Shown here piece by piece: positions 47,511-58,941 of a stretch of DNA of 64,000 bases. The notes under the pieces were generated by a model. The model saw only the letters and a list, made by a program, of their open reading frames with translations, was not told the origin of the DNA and searched no databases. This DNA comes from Pyrocephalus nanus (taxonomy: Eukaryota > Chordata > Aves > Passeriformes > Tyrannidae): contig CM076275.1 of assembly GCA_038380795.1 (NCBI GenBank), positions 9,891,001-9,955,000 on the forward strand, written 5' to 3'. A program made the position numbers and the translations under genes. Every line of letters begins with the position of its first letter. Position 1 is the stretch's first letter.

Positions 47511-49030
47511 CAACCTCTTCTGTGCTAAACTAATGTGGTTTTTTTTTTTCTTTTCTTTCTTCTCTGTCCCACAGAGATCCCTGGGTGTCCAGGAATGGTC
47601 AAGAGCTGAATGGACCAACCTCTCTTCCTCACCACCCTGAGCTCACAGGGGCTCTGAAGAGATTGAGTGGGAGCATAGCCTTGCTTCCCTGAGCCTGGGG
47701 ATGCTGTGGGAAGTGATTGCCTTGGCAAATATCTTCATCCTAATCCATAGCCCATCGTGCATCACCTGAAGGAGAAGCTGGTGAAAGATAACCAGGGAAC
47801 CAGGAAAGGCTCTGCTGGCCTTGGAGGACACCACTGGGGGACTGGCACTACGAGAGGCACTTTGCAGGAGTCACTGCTTGTGGAACCAGCTCTGGGAAAA
47901 GGCTACAGGAGCTGTGAACTGAAGGAGGGGAATGTCTAAATCACGATGAAAGGTGCAGAGAGGTTTCCCAGGCACAGCAAGAGTGGAAAGCACTTTCAAA
48001 AGGGGAGTACCAGGACCACGTGGTCATCTCCAGTGTCTGCTTTGGAAGAGGCACAGTAGGGTCACTGCCTTATGGTCAGGTCAGGAGACCAGCAGGATGC
48101 CTGTTCACGTGCTGGTTGGGGAACCAGATGATAAAGGAATCTGTCCAAGACTAAGAGAGAAGGAGTGTGCAAGATTGCTTTGACTTATTCTGTGCTTGTT
48201 TCTTCTTCTGGTGTCTTCTCTGTCTACCTCTTCTTCTCTGGAGGCCCATATACATCACGTGGGGCCCAGACTCTTACAAATGAGCAGAAGGATTGGCACA
48301 GGGCAAATACTGCCCAGTGCAGATGCAACGTGGCCTTTGTTTGCTCCTTGTGCCAACAAATCTGCAACTGTCATGCCTGGACTTCAGACAGAAAAAAAGG
48401 CTTGAACCTGGCAGTCATTTCACTTGCAAGCAGTCACATTCTAGCACGACCAGCCACCCCTGGGAGCTAAGCTGTAACACCTGAGCCTCAAAACATCATA
48501 GAGCATCTGTCCCTCTCCTGCAGCTGTGGGAAGGAGCATATGGGCAGGCTGCACACTCAGCTCCTGCTTCTTGAATTGGGAAGAACTCATTAAGCAGTGA
48601 AAGAGACAGACGTGGAGGGAGTGACGGATCTCAGGCAGAAAACAGTAGGAAAAACTAACTCAAAACCATAGGACAATGTGCACCTTTGACTTGCAGGTGG
48701 TGCCCCCGCTGTGGACTGTCATGCCCAGCTGGGCAGCTGCAGATTTCTGGTCACTGAGCTGCTCCCAGAGGCCTGGGCAAAACATGCTGGTACCAAACTG
48801 TGCTGGGAGCCCCATCTCAGACCTTCTCTCTTGGGCTTCCAGCTGCAAACCCCTTCCCTCATGTGCAATTGTATTTATTTATTTATTTTCTTGCTGCTTG
48901 ATGTGAAGCTGCTAAATGAGCCGCCTCCTCACAAACACCTGCAGCCAAGAGAGGATGGAGGGAGGGGGCGTGGGGTGTGTCTGTGCAAGGGGAGTGGGCA
49001 GAGGGGCAGGAGAGAGGGACACCTTCCAGG
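47511..49030. other. Noncoding DNA
   Basis: No gene or RNA is recognised. A T-rich run lies at about 47539-47561, and a short TTTA run (TATTTATTTATTTATTTTC) near 48870. Confidence 0.5.
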
Positions 49031-49132
49031 AGCAACCTTCTAGTGGAGGCTGTCCTTGCCCATGGTGGAGAGGTTGGACTAGATGATCTTTAAGGTCCCC
49101 TCCAACCCAAACCATTTTGTGATTCTATGATA
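49031..49132 (+). mobile_element. CR1 3' terminal fragment (first of two)
   Basis: TCTAGTGGAGGCTGTCCTTG, CCCATGGTGGAGAGGTTGGA, TAAGGTCCCCTCCAACCCAA and TTTTGTGATTCTATGATA form a well-preserved CR1 3' UTR and tail in plus orientation, ending in the typical octamer-like repeat. Confidence 0.93.
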
Positions 49133-49149
49133 AGCCTTGAACGAGGTGC

Positions 49150-49238
49150 CTCATCCCTGAAGGTGTTCAAGGTCAGGTGGGATGGAGCTCTGAACTATCT
49201 GGTGTAGCAGAAGGTGTCCATTCTATGATTCTATGATC
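49150..49238 (+). mobile_element. CR1 3' fragment (second of two, internally deleted)
   Basis: CTCATCCCTGAAGGTGTTCA, AGGTCAGGTGGGATGGAGCT and AGCAGAAGGTGTCC are followed directly by ATTCTATGATTCTATGATCC. The 60-70 bp normally found between GTGTCC and the tail are deleted. It lies only about 18 bp downstream of the previous copy and in the same orientation. Confidence 0.88.
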
Positions 49239-50848
49239 CAGACATGCCTACAGAGGGAGCATACAAGGCAGGAGAAAAAAGCTGCAGTGAAACCCCAGTC
49301 TCCCTGGGGTGAGGGTGCAATTTTGCTCGGTCAAGAACTAAGGACAAGCTGGGCAAAGCTTTGTTGGGAAGGACAGCAGGACAGCTGCAGCCTGCATAAG
49401 CTTGGGAATGTCCCTGCAGCCAAATTTCCTCCATGCAGCTGTGCTTGTGCAGGACATGTCTCTGTGCAAGTTGCTCACCAGGTCGTGCCCTCCCAGCATT
49501 CCCTGAAGCAAACTTGCAGTGTCTACACTCACAGGAGGACATATCCCCAGACAGGCAAGTGCCCACCGGTGTGTTCACTGAGGTTATTAAACCAGGTATT
49601 TACCTGACAGCTTTTTCTGCTCTAGACATCTGTCACAGACCCATTTGACACAGCCAGTTTGAGACGAGCCTCTCTAGGCAGGGCTGTAGCTGGGGTGTAG
49701 TGGCTCATGCTCAGCCTTGGCTGTTCCTTCCCTTTTTGCCTAAAAACTGGCACACCAGCAGCATGCACTCATGGTCAGGTATCCCATTTTATGGAGAGCC
49801 TGTGTGTCCCAGTGCAGAGGGGAAACATTTTCTGGGAGAGGGGGACTCTCCAGTGCCCTGCTGTGCTCTCACAGCTCCCACGCTCAGGAGGGACCAAGGC
49901 TACCCTGACATCCTTAGTGCATCTCCCAGCTGCTCCAGGAAAGCCTGGCTTCTCCCATACCCTTCCCTCTGAGACACCCCAGCAAGGCTTTGTCCAAACC
50001 TGTGTGGCTGCTGACTGGAAATATTTCCCAACAAAACCTGTTCCTCAGAAGATTCTTGGCTGGTTCTAATCCCTTATTATGTACTGGAAACACTATCCGT
50101 GGGATTTGTTTTCAGGTTAGAGACATGCATGGGATCACTGTAGCTCTTTTTCTCACAAATCCCCTGATGTGCAAGAGCAGGCTGCAGCAAGTGGAATGGA
50201 TGCACTTGCTCTGATCATTTGCCAGCATGGCCCTAAAGCAGTGACCTGCTCATTGCTGATCGCTGCCTCGCAGAGCTGTACAAGTTGGAGACAGGAGAGG
50301 TGTATTACAAATCCATCTGCCTCTGACACTTCAGGCTTGTTCCATATATTACATTTACTAGTGGTGTGCTGGGTCTATTTTTAAATGCCCTGACACCAGG
50401 GTTATTGTGGTGTCCTTTGGGAGACTGCTCTGTGCTCCAAGTCAGGAGCTGCTATTAGTTTTCCACCTGCATTTTGTCTTGAAAAGTTCATTCCATTATT
50501 CCTAGTGATGCTCTTCAAATGCCTGCTGTTCATTATGTTCTACCACTTGACCTGCACTCTCCTTTTTCTTCCAAGAACATCTCTGACTCCCTGATCGCTG
50601 CTGCTCCCTGTCCTTCCCATGGCTTGGCACAGAATGAGCCTGTTCATTAATTCAGCCGTGCTGAGTCTGTCAGGGTTCCGTACCCACCACTGGAGCAGCC
50701 AGGAGTTCTGGCAATGCCCAGTCTCCCCAGCAGCTGTGGAGTTTCTCTCTCCCTCATTGTGAAGCTTGTGGGGTGCAAGGAAGGGGCAGACACAGAGATG
50801 TGTCCAAAAGCCAATCAGTGTTGGCAGTGAGCACTTGTTTCCCAATAT
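49239..50848. other. Noncoding DNA
   Basis: No exon, RNA gene or repeat is recognised; open frames overlap on both strands and have no motif. Confidence 0.5.
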
Positions 50849-51063
50849 ATGGAAGAAATTCTTCCCTGTAAGGGTGGTGAGGCCCTGGCACAGGTTGCCC
50901 AGAGAAGCTGTGGCTGCCCCATCCCTGGAAGTGTTCAAGGCCAGGTTGGATGGAGATCTAAGCAACCTAGTCAAGTGGAAGGTGTCCCTTCCCATGGCAG
51001 AGGGTGGAATGAAATCATCTTTAAGGTCCCTTTCAACCCAAACCATTCTGTGACTCTGTGATC
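50849..51063 (+). mobile_element. CR1 LINE 3' fragment
   Basis: ATGGAAGAAATTCTTCCCTG, GGTGAGGCCCTGGCACAGGT, CCCCATCCCTGGAAGTGTTC, TTTAAGGTCCCTTTCAACCC and the tail CATTCTGTGACTCTGTGATC, in plus orientation and little diverged. The ORF2 C-terminal peptide (VVRPWHRLPREAVAAPSLEV) is intact on the + strand. Confidence 0.94.
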
Positions 51064-54000
51064 CCATGTGAAATGATCCCTATTAGGGACAGGGCACAGC
51101 CAAGCCCCCATCTCAACAACAGCTCTCTGCAAGGAGGGATCCCCACACCCTGTGAGTGAGGGGAGCTTGGCAGGCTCAGTGCACGTGGAGAGCCTCTGTG
51201 GGGATCCTGTGTGTGCAGAACTCAGCTGGAGCACCATCGTCATTGTAAGAGCTGTGTTATTCTCACTGAACAAATTGTTCTGACAAATAAAGAATGAAAA
51301 GTCCTGCTCTTCCCACTCTTCTTTTTTTTCGATACTAATCATCAGTTAGTGCCAGAGGAAGGGACTGCTACTGGATAGTGGGAACAGAAAGATGCCAGAG
51401 CAGCTCAGGAGGGGCTGGGGCTGATGAGGAGGAGAGGTTGGATGCAGTCAGGATAGCCAGGGGAATTCAAAACACAAAATGCACCAGCCAGGGCTTTTCC
51501 TTCAACCTTCCTAGTGCTGTTGGGTGATGGGTTGCCGTATCTCCAGGCACTGTGGGAATGGGTTGTGGGACCAGGCTAGGGAGGAGCTGAGCAACAGCAA
51601 GGCAGTGGGTGTGGGGCTGGAGGTGCTGTGGGGCTGAGCAGAAGGAGATCTGGTCAAAGAAACCAAGAAGAAAAAAAGACAGATGAAAGAGGGTGCTGAG
51701 TCTCTTAAGGGTTTCACAGAATGACAACAGAGGAATCTGAAGTCTTCTACATGGCAGTGTGTCATCCCATGGGCTGGTTCCTTACCCACACTTCAGATCA
51801 GTGATGGAGCAGAAAGCTCCTTAATTCCTCCTCTCATTCCCCAGCTGTTCTCCCTGGTGACCCAGGGCAGGGTGGCAGTGACAGAGTTACATCTTTTCAG
51901 ATGCAATTGTCAGGGGAAATTTTGGTCCCCAAACAACAAAAGAATCAAGAATTACACATTTCCAACCGAATTTATGATGAGACAATTGATCATCCCAATT
52001 TAAAACAGTGGAGATCCTGAAGTGCCCTAATACATAAAGATGCTTCAGAGGTTGTGCTAAGTGTCAGCAGCCCATTCTCTGCCTGCCACAGGGCACAGGG
52101 CTCCAGGCAGCAGCACACTGTGGGTCCACAGTGCTCCAGTGGGATCTGTATGCAGCACTGCCAGGGTAATTTGGGAATTTGATGTCTTCTATCACAGAAC
52201 AGCCTGGAAATGATGCATAACTGCACAGATCCCTGTGGTGCCATACCTCTGCTTTTTAGTGTGACTGGGAACAACACAAACTCGGCAGCTCTCTCAGAAC
52301 ATTTCCAAAGTCACATATGACTAAGACACTTCTGTGCCAGCCACGAGTACCCACCCATCCACCTTAAGAGAGGCTTGGCTGACTAACAGGATCGATTTTC
52401 TCCATCTCCCAGTCTTTGTATCTGGATTTATGGAGCTCTGGGGTCAGCCCTGGGTTTTGGGACTGGATAAACTGTAAGCCTTCTTTGCCAAGAGCACACA
52501 CCACCTTAGTGTCTCCAGACATCCCAGGATGTGTCCAAATATCTTTCCAAAGTTCCTAAAGCTTTAAAGCAATCCAGAGAAAAGAGCTGTAAGAAGATTA
52601 TTGCAGCACACAACTGCAATAAACCTTTTCTTCGTCCTTTCATGGTTAGAGGTATGAACATGAATTATGGCAACTTAAACCTCTTGAGAGCAGCATGTAA
52701 AATTGCTTTCTCAAATGGCTGGTAAAGAGCATTGTTAACCCAAGATGTCAGTGCTCACAAATGCTGTTGCCTGAATGAGGCTATTTTACAAGTCAGTTTA
52801 ATCCTTCCAGGAATCAAACCACCCTCATCCACCCTCACCAAGCAGAAGATTCACTCTTTGCCCTTGTTTTCTGACCCGTTTGTTCATTCGAGGCTCTGGC
52901 GCCATCACCTCTCGCAGCAGATGAGACACGTCATAACTTGCAAATGTAAACAGGTTAATAAAAGCCCCACATCTGGCCAGATTTCAGGCTACCTCGCACA
53001 TAGCAGAGGCTGCAGAGAAGTCAGGGGCTTCTCATGTGCAGCCAGCAGTGACTGCTGCAACTTTTAGGATCATTTTGTCAGCTGTCGTGCAAGCAGGGCT
53101 ACCAGTCCCCAGCAGCAGGACACCCTCCTGTCCTGTTGCTTCTGGGTGTAGATTTTCCTGAAGAATGGAGGATGATAGAGGGGACTGTGCCCTCAAGACC
53201 CGATCCAAGAGCAACAATCCCCCCAGCCACAGCCACATCCCCTCATTCAATGATCCTCCCTCTCTCAGTATCCTTTTAAGAACCACACTGCTGGGCATAA
53301 GTAGCAGGTACTTTCCCTGCTTTCCTTACATGCCTTTTGGTGGATGTGTCCCTTTCTCTGGCCTGACACCACCCCAAAGAGTGCTGCTGCTACTTATATT
53401 ATTGATAAGCCTCTTCCCCTAGCCCAAGCTGGCACCTTCCTGGGGCACAAGCTGATTTCTGGGTCATGCACACACACATTTACTTTCAATCCTGTAGGCA
53501 CAAACGCCAATAAATGTTGGATTAAAAAATTCCAAGATGGTAATGTATCATCATTTTGATTAATACAGTAGAATGTTTAATTCTCAGGTGCTCTGTTCTG
53601 GTCTCAGTGAAAACTGGTAGAAGGGATCACCTTTGGATTGCAGAATCCTGATGCTGAAGGGATGGTTTTGCCTCATCAGTTGAGGAAGTGATGAGGGCTG
53701 GGTTATTTGCCTGCTTTTCTTTTTGTACATGTCAGTGAAATTCATAATGAAACGTGGATCTGCCCAAACCAGGCTGTCATGTGACTGAATGAAAGGAAAA
53801 ACAGGAAGAAGGGGTGTTACAAAAATGGAAATTATGGTCATTAAAGCACAAAAAATGACATAAAAATATATCTAGGCATTACAGCCACCAGGCTGGTTTA
53901 TCCATGCTGCTTCTCTAAAGCTTGCTGTGACTGGAAACTGGAAAAGAAAACAAATAACTAATGCTGTTGTTAACCATTAACTATTTTACTGCAAGTCTTG

Positions 54001-54378
54001 ACCACAGCCTGCATAGGGAGCCCATGTTTTTAAGAGTTAATCTTCGCTGAAAGCCCATCCAGGCCAATGGAAAGGCTGTATGAGTGTCCAGGGATGCAGG
54101 TGACTATTAGCTGTGTTTGCAATGGCAATAGCAACCAGGCAACCAGAGCAGGGAGCTCCACAGCTCCGTGTGTCACACCAGCCATGTGGGAAAGGGTCTA
54201 GTCCTGCAAAGCTCAGGATCTAAATAGGTGAGAGGGGTTAAACAGGAGAAGAAAGACAGGCAGGGGTGATATCCCCGGGGCAGCAAACAGGATCCAAGTG
54301 AACTCCCTGGTTAAGCTGAGGTCGGCAAAACACCAGGAAATGATGACTAAAGGAAATGGTAACTCTTACCAGGAATTG
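51064..54378. other. Noncoding DNA
   Basis: Nothing recognisable as a gene, RNA or mobile element. AT-rich in 53480-54000. Confidence 0.5.
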
Positions 54379-54666
54379 GGGTAATAGACAAGGAGAAATG
54401 GGTTCAAAATGAAAGAAGGGAAATTTAAGTCAAGTATTAGGAAAAAATTCTTTACTGTGAGGGTGGTGAGACCCTGGCACAGGTTGCCCTGAGAAGCTGT
54501 GTCTGCCCCATCCCTGGAAGTGTTCAAAGGTAGGTTGGATGGGGCTTGGAACAACCTGGTCTAGTGGAAGGTGTCCTTGCCCATGGGAGGGGGTTGGAAC
54601 AAGATGATTTTTACAGTCCCTTCCAACCCAACCCATTCCATGATTTTATGACTATCCTATGATAGG
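54379..54666 (+). mobile_element. CR1 LINE 3' fragment
   Basis: Plus-orientation copy from AGACAAGGAGAAATGGGTTC through GGTGGTGAGACCCTGGCACA and GTCTAGTGGAAGGTGTCCTT to CCATGATTTTATGACTATCC. It covers the ORF2 C-terminus, 3' UTR and a diverged tail. Confidence 0.93.
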
Positions 54667-56778
54667 ATAAACTACCTCTCCAGAGGGGCTATTTTCCTAC
54701 AAGGTTACAAAATTGCTGTGGAGTAGCTCAGAGACATCTACATTCAGCCAGGCAAATCCTGGGCACTCACTCTGCTCTCTGCAGCCTTTTCCATGGCCCT
54801 GCCTTGGTACAGACACAGGGACCTGGCTTTCCAGCAGAGAGGTGTTTTACCCCTGCTGCCAGTCTTCCCAGGGCAGGGAATACAGCAGTGCCCTGCACTG
54901 GGGAGCAGCACATTCCTGTTTCCATCCCTGCACATGCCCGACGGCTGCACAAGCCCAGCGGGAGCATCAGATGCTGCTTCTTGAAAGAAACACGTGCAGA
55001 AACTGTAGCACCAGAAAACAATTGCACAACAAGCACCAAACATGCAAAGGCAGATTTTGGGAAAGGTTCTGTGCTTGTTTAAAGGCAACAGTTCTCATCT
55101 TTGAAAAATAATTTCAGATGTTTCTTTCTAGAAAACAAGTAAGTCACATCTTCATCATCACATTGTTCCCTTTTCTAATGCCAAGTGGAGTGCACTGACC
55201 CAGGAACTGTTCCACTTCCTTGTACACTCTTTCAGCTGGAGAAGGTTTGTGATTTTTATGTTTTTTAAACAGCCAAGGAGGGGGATGGGAAAATATGCGA
55301 ACACCCTTGGCATCATCTGAACAAGTGCATTTGGGGACAAAGCAAACAAGGAGGAAATTAAATTTTTCAGTTTTCTTTTATCGTCAAAACTAAAGTAAAA
55401 TGAATGTGTCAATCCAAAATGAAGTTAGTCATGTTTCAGAGACCCCCAAAATGAAAGTGCAATCAGAAAGAATAAGTTTTTGGATGAAAATATGGTTTTG
55501 ATTGACGGAATCTGATTCCTTGATCCCCAAACTGTGGCTAAGCAGACTTGAATGGCACTTCCAGCCCTCCATCCTGTGGCTGTAGCTGAGTGCTTCCTGC
55601 TGATCCTTGTACAAACTCCAGATGGTTTTGGTAAACAGCCTGAGAATCCCACTTGGCAATCGAGCCCTTGTGCCTCACAGACATCCCATGCCCTGTGGGA
55701 AGGTGGGCACAGCATGAATTTTGTCAGGACAGGTGGAAGAGGGGGAGCCCCTGCCTTGATCCCCCATTCTGCCACCTGCACCCCAGGCTCAGATGCTGGT
55801 GCTCCTGGTAGTGAGTCACGGGATAACGGCATGAGAAATTTATGTGGCATTTGCCAGCGACTCAGTGAGCTCTGAGCAGCCCAGTCGGCTGTGGCGGCTC
55901 CAGGATGGCACCTGTTGCTGTTGAGGCTGCACTCGGTGGGGGCTTGGTGCTATTTTTGGAGTGTGCTTGAGGGCAGGAAGGATTAGCATGCCCCAAATGC
56001 AGCAGAGAGGGCTCTGATTTGCTCAGCAACAAGCTCTGCCCCAGCTGGGGAAAGGAAGGGCTAACCTGGACTCCCTGGGTGTGAATGGAGCAGGTCCAGA
56101 GCAAGATGCTCAGAACTCACCACTGTCAGCAGTGGGGACAATAAGGGGAAGTTTGCAGCAATCTTGGTTTGCAGCTGGAAGGTGCTGGCCAGAAGCCAAA
56201 GCTTCTCTACCCACATGATGCCGAGCAAAGCGTCCCGTGTCTACACCGGGTAGGATACAAGTGAGAGACACAGCCCCTAGAAAGGGGCTTAGAGGAGGGA
56301 AGCAGGAGGAAAAGATGCTTTTTCTAGGATCAGGGAGGTTGACTGAAAAGGGACAGTCATTGCATAGATCAGAATAAACAACAGAGGAACTTCACAGGGG
56401 AGGATTTTCTTGCTGATAGGAGTCAGATCATGTGGTGGCACCCACGGATGCCAGAGGAGTTCCAAAGCTGACACCCTACATAAAGATACACCAGCAGGGC
56501 AAGTCCCTGGAAAGCTTTCAAAGGTGTTGTTTTCATCCTTCTGCAAACAAACACCCAACTTCTTCTGCCACCTGGAGCCCTGTCTTTGCCTGCAGCCTCC
56601 CCTGCAGGGAGAGGGGACCTTTAGCCCACAGGATGCTCTTGCCAAGTCATGAAGCCTCATCAGTGCTTCTTTCCATGTGGACAGAGCAATCTCCACCTCC
56701 TGGCCCTGCAGCAGCTGAGGTGTTTCCCTCCCAGTCAAAACAGTCAGAAAAAGATGTGGTGACTCCACGATCTCTCCT
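54667..56778. other. Noncoding DNA
   Basis: No exon is supported. A 183-codon minus-strand frame at 56289-56840 overlaps the next CR1 fragment and has no domain. Confidence 0.5.
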
Positions 56779-56936
56779 GCCCAGTCAGGTGGTGGAGTCC
56801 CCATCCCTGGAGGTGTCTGAAGAATGACTGGATGTGGCACTCAGTGCTCTGGTCTGGTTGACAAGGTGGGGATTGGTCACAGGTTGGGCTTGATGATCTT
56901 GGAGGTCTTTTCCAGACTAAATGATGCTTTGATTGT
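56779..56936 (+). mobile_element. CR1 3' fragment, second subfamily
   Basis: GGTGGTGGAGTCCCCATCCC, GGATGTGGCACTCAGTGCTC, ATTGGTCACAGGTTGGGCTT and GATGATCTTGGAGGTCTTTT are the mirror of the 58585 copy, so both belong to one subfamily, here in plus orientation. The tail is decayed (ATGCTTTGATTGTG). Confidence 0.88.
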
Positions 56937-58584
56937 GTAAAAAGGACTGCTTAAAAAGCAAGGTTTATCTGCTAGATGACACTGCAAATGTGTCACAGGG
57001 AAGATTCCAGCAGATGCAGAGCTGAGGAGTCACAACTACCACGCTTCAACGTCAGCACATGAAGAAATGCAGGATGCTTCTCAGGAACAAGGGAACAAGC
57101 CTGTGTGCAGAAAAGAAATGAACTCCCAGTTCATTAGCTAAGACTTCCCTGTGCTTATTTAGGCATCGATTCCTGGGGTAGCTGTGCGCTGTGAAGTGCT
57201 GATTAGCAATTACAGAACGTACTGGAGCAGCACCGCCACGGCACAGCCGGGAACTGCGCAGCCGAGGGGGCGACGCTGTGTCAACCTGGCAGCTGCATCT
57301 CCAAGGTTACTTTTAACAGCTTGCTGGATACCATCGAAGGAAAGAAACACGTTTTTAAAATCTAGGGTTTTTTCCTTTGCTGTGAATTCCCCTTAGCTCA
57401 GCACTCTGTACCTGCCTGATGAAATAACTCCCTGAGTGGTCCCTCCCTTTCTAAGATTGTTTTGTCTGCTTGAACCTCTCCTTCTAGTGGGGGATATATT
57501 TCCTCAAAGCCAACCCACACCTCTGTTTCTTTGCCACAGGCTGCAGCAGGAGCCTTGCAGCTCAGTGGTGATCCCTGCAGCCTTCTACATGGCTGATGAG
57601 AAGGAACAGAATCTCCACCTATCCATGGGCACATCTTCCAGGGCATTTCATGTTCTCTCCTGCCCATCAAAAAACAGCTTAGGCACTCCTGGTCCCAAAC
57701 TCCACATATTTGCCCTAAAAGCTGTGAGGACCCATTTGGGGTTGTTTTGTCCTGTTCATTGGGAGTCTGAGCTTCCAGGTTCAGCTTTCCTCCAGCAGCA
57801 CAGCCTTTCTTCAGCTTTCCAACCTTCCCATGGCCAGAGAACCAGCCTGTTTGTGTGCAGCCTAATGGCTCCCCAGAATGAACTGGGATCAGTTCACATG
57901 CCTCTCTGGGTTTGAATCCTGCTCTGTTTCACCAGGGCTTGCTTGCTTTGTGTGTTCCTCATCTTCCTCTGGGGCATCACAATCTTGGCCTCAGTGCAAA
58001 GGTAGTGTCAAGTCCTCTCCCACAAGCCAGCCTTGTTCCAAGAGTCTCCATGTAGTACCATAGCAGGAAACCAGGGTGGTTTCCTACCTCCCACTGCACA
58101 GGGATTCAGACTGAAGGAGCCTTTACCCACAGACACTGGATGCTTGGAGATCTCAGCATCCCACTGAGTCCTCCTGGTCTTCCTGCAGCAGTGCTGCTGG
58201 CTATGCTAATACTGCCTGGGGAATGTTGGCACTTCCAGAAACTCCAACAAAATAATGGCCTAATTACTATTCCTTCCTTCAGTGCAGACTCTTCTGTGCC
58301 CATATGAATCCTAATATGCTGATAGGGCATTAATGTGGGTGCTCTGGGTGTCCCTGTGGAGGTGGCACTGCTGCAGTTTAACAGCTCATCTTTATTTCCA
58401 CTGAGAAGTTGTTCCATGTGATGTCCCCTGACTTCACCCCATTCTGAACAAGAAATTCTTCCAGGCTTCTTCCTGACAATGGTTAGGATTAGCTGCTGCA
58501 GTCCCACAGGGAGCCTGGCATGGAGGGGACCATGGGCATGCTGGAACCACTCACTCCTGGGGCAGCAGATGCCTGATTGAGATA
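56937..58584. other. Noncoding DNA with a CpG-containing block
   Basis: Apart from the candidate element at 57170-57340 no feature is recognised. Confidence 0.5.
57170..57340. promoter_or_regulatory. Candidate noncoding element with CpG cluster
   Basis: About ten CG dinucleotides in 150 bp (CACCGCCACGGCACAGCCGG, CGAGGGGGCGACGCTGTG) beside a homeodomain-like ATTAGCAATTA stand out from CpG-poor surroundings. Unique sequence with no convincing ORF. Function is unknown. Confidence 0.3.
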
Positions 58585-58941
58585 ACAGAATCATTTAGGT
58601 TGGAAAAGACCTCCAAGGTCATTGAGCCCAACCTGTGACCAATCACCATCTTGTCAGCTAGACTGAGTGCCACACCTACTAATTCCTTGAACACCTCCAG
58701 GGATGGTGACTCCACCACCTCCCTGGGCAGCCCAGCCCGTTCCAATTCTTGACAATCCTTTCCACGAAGAACTTCATCCTGATGTCCAGTGTAAACTTCC
58801 CCTGGCACAGCTTGAGGCCATTTCCTCTTGTCCTGTCACTTGTTGCCTGGGAGAAGAGGCTGGCCCTCACATGGCTCCAACCTCCTGTCAGGGAGTTGTA
58901 GAGAGCAATAAAGTCTCCCCTGAGCCTCCTTTTCCCCCATC
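58585..58941 (-). mobile_element. CR1 LINE 3' fragment, second subfamily
   Basis: CAGAATCATTTAGGTTGGAA, GTGACCAATCACCATCTTGT, GGGATGGTGACTCCACCACC, CTTGAGGCCATTTCCTCTTG and GAGAGCAATAAAGTCTCCCC form about 357 bp of CR1 in minus orientation. The longest uninterrupted CR1 piece here; the ORF2 C-terminus ([20 protein letters not shown] on the minus strand) is readable. Confidence 0.94.
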
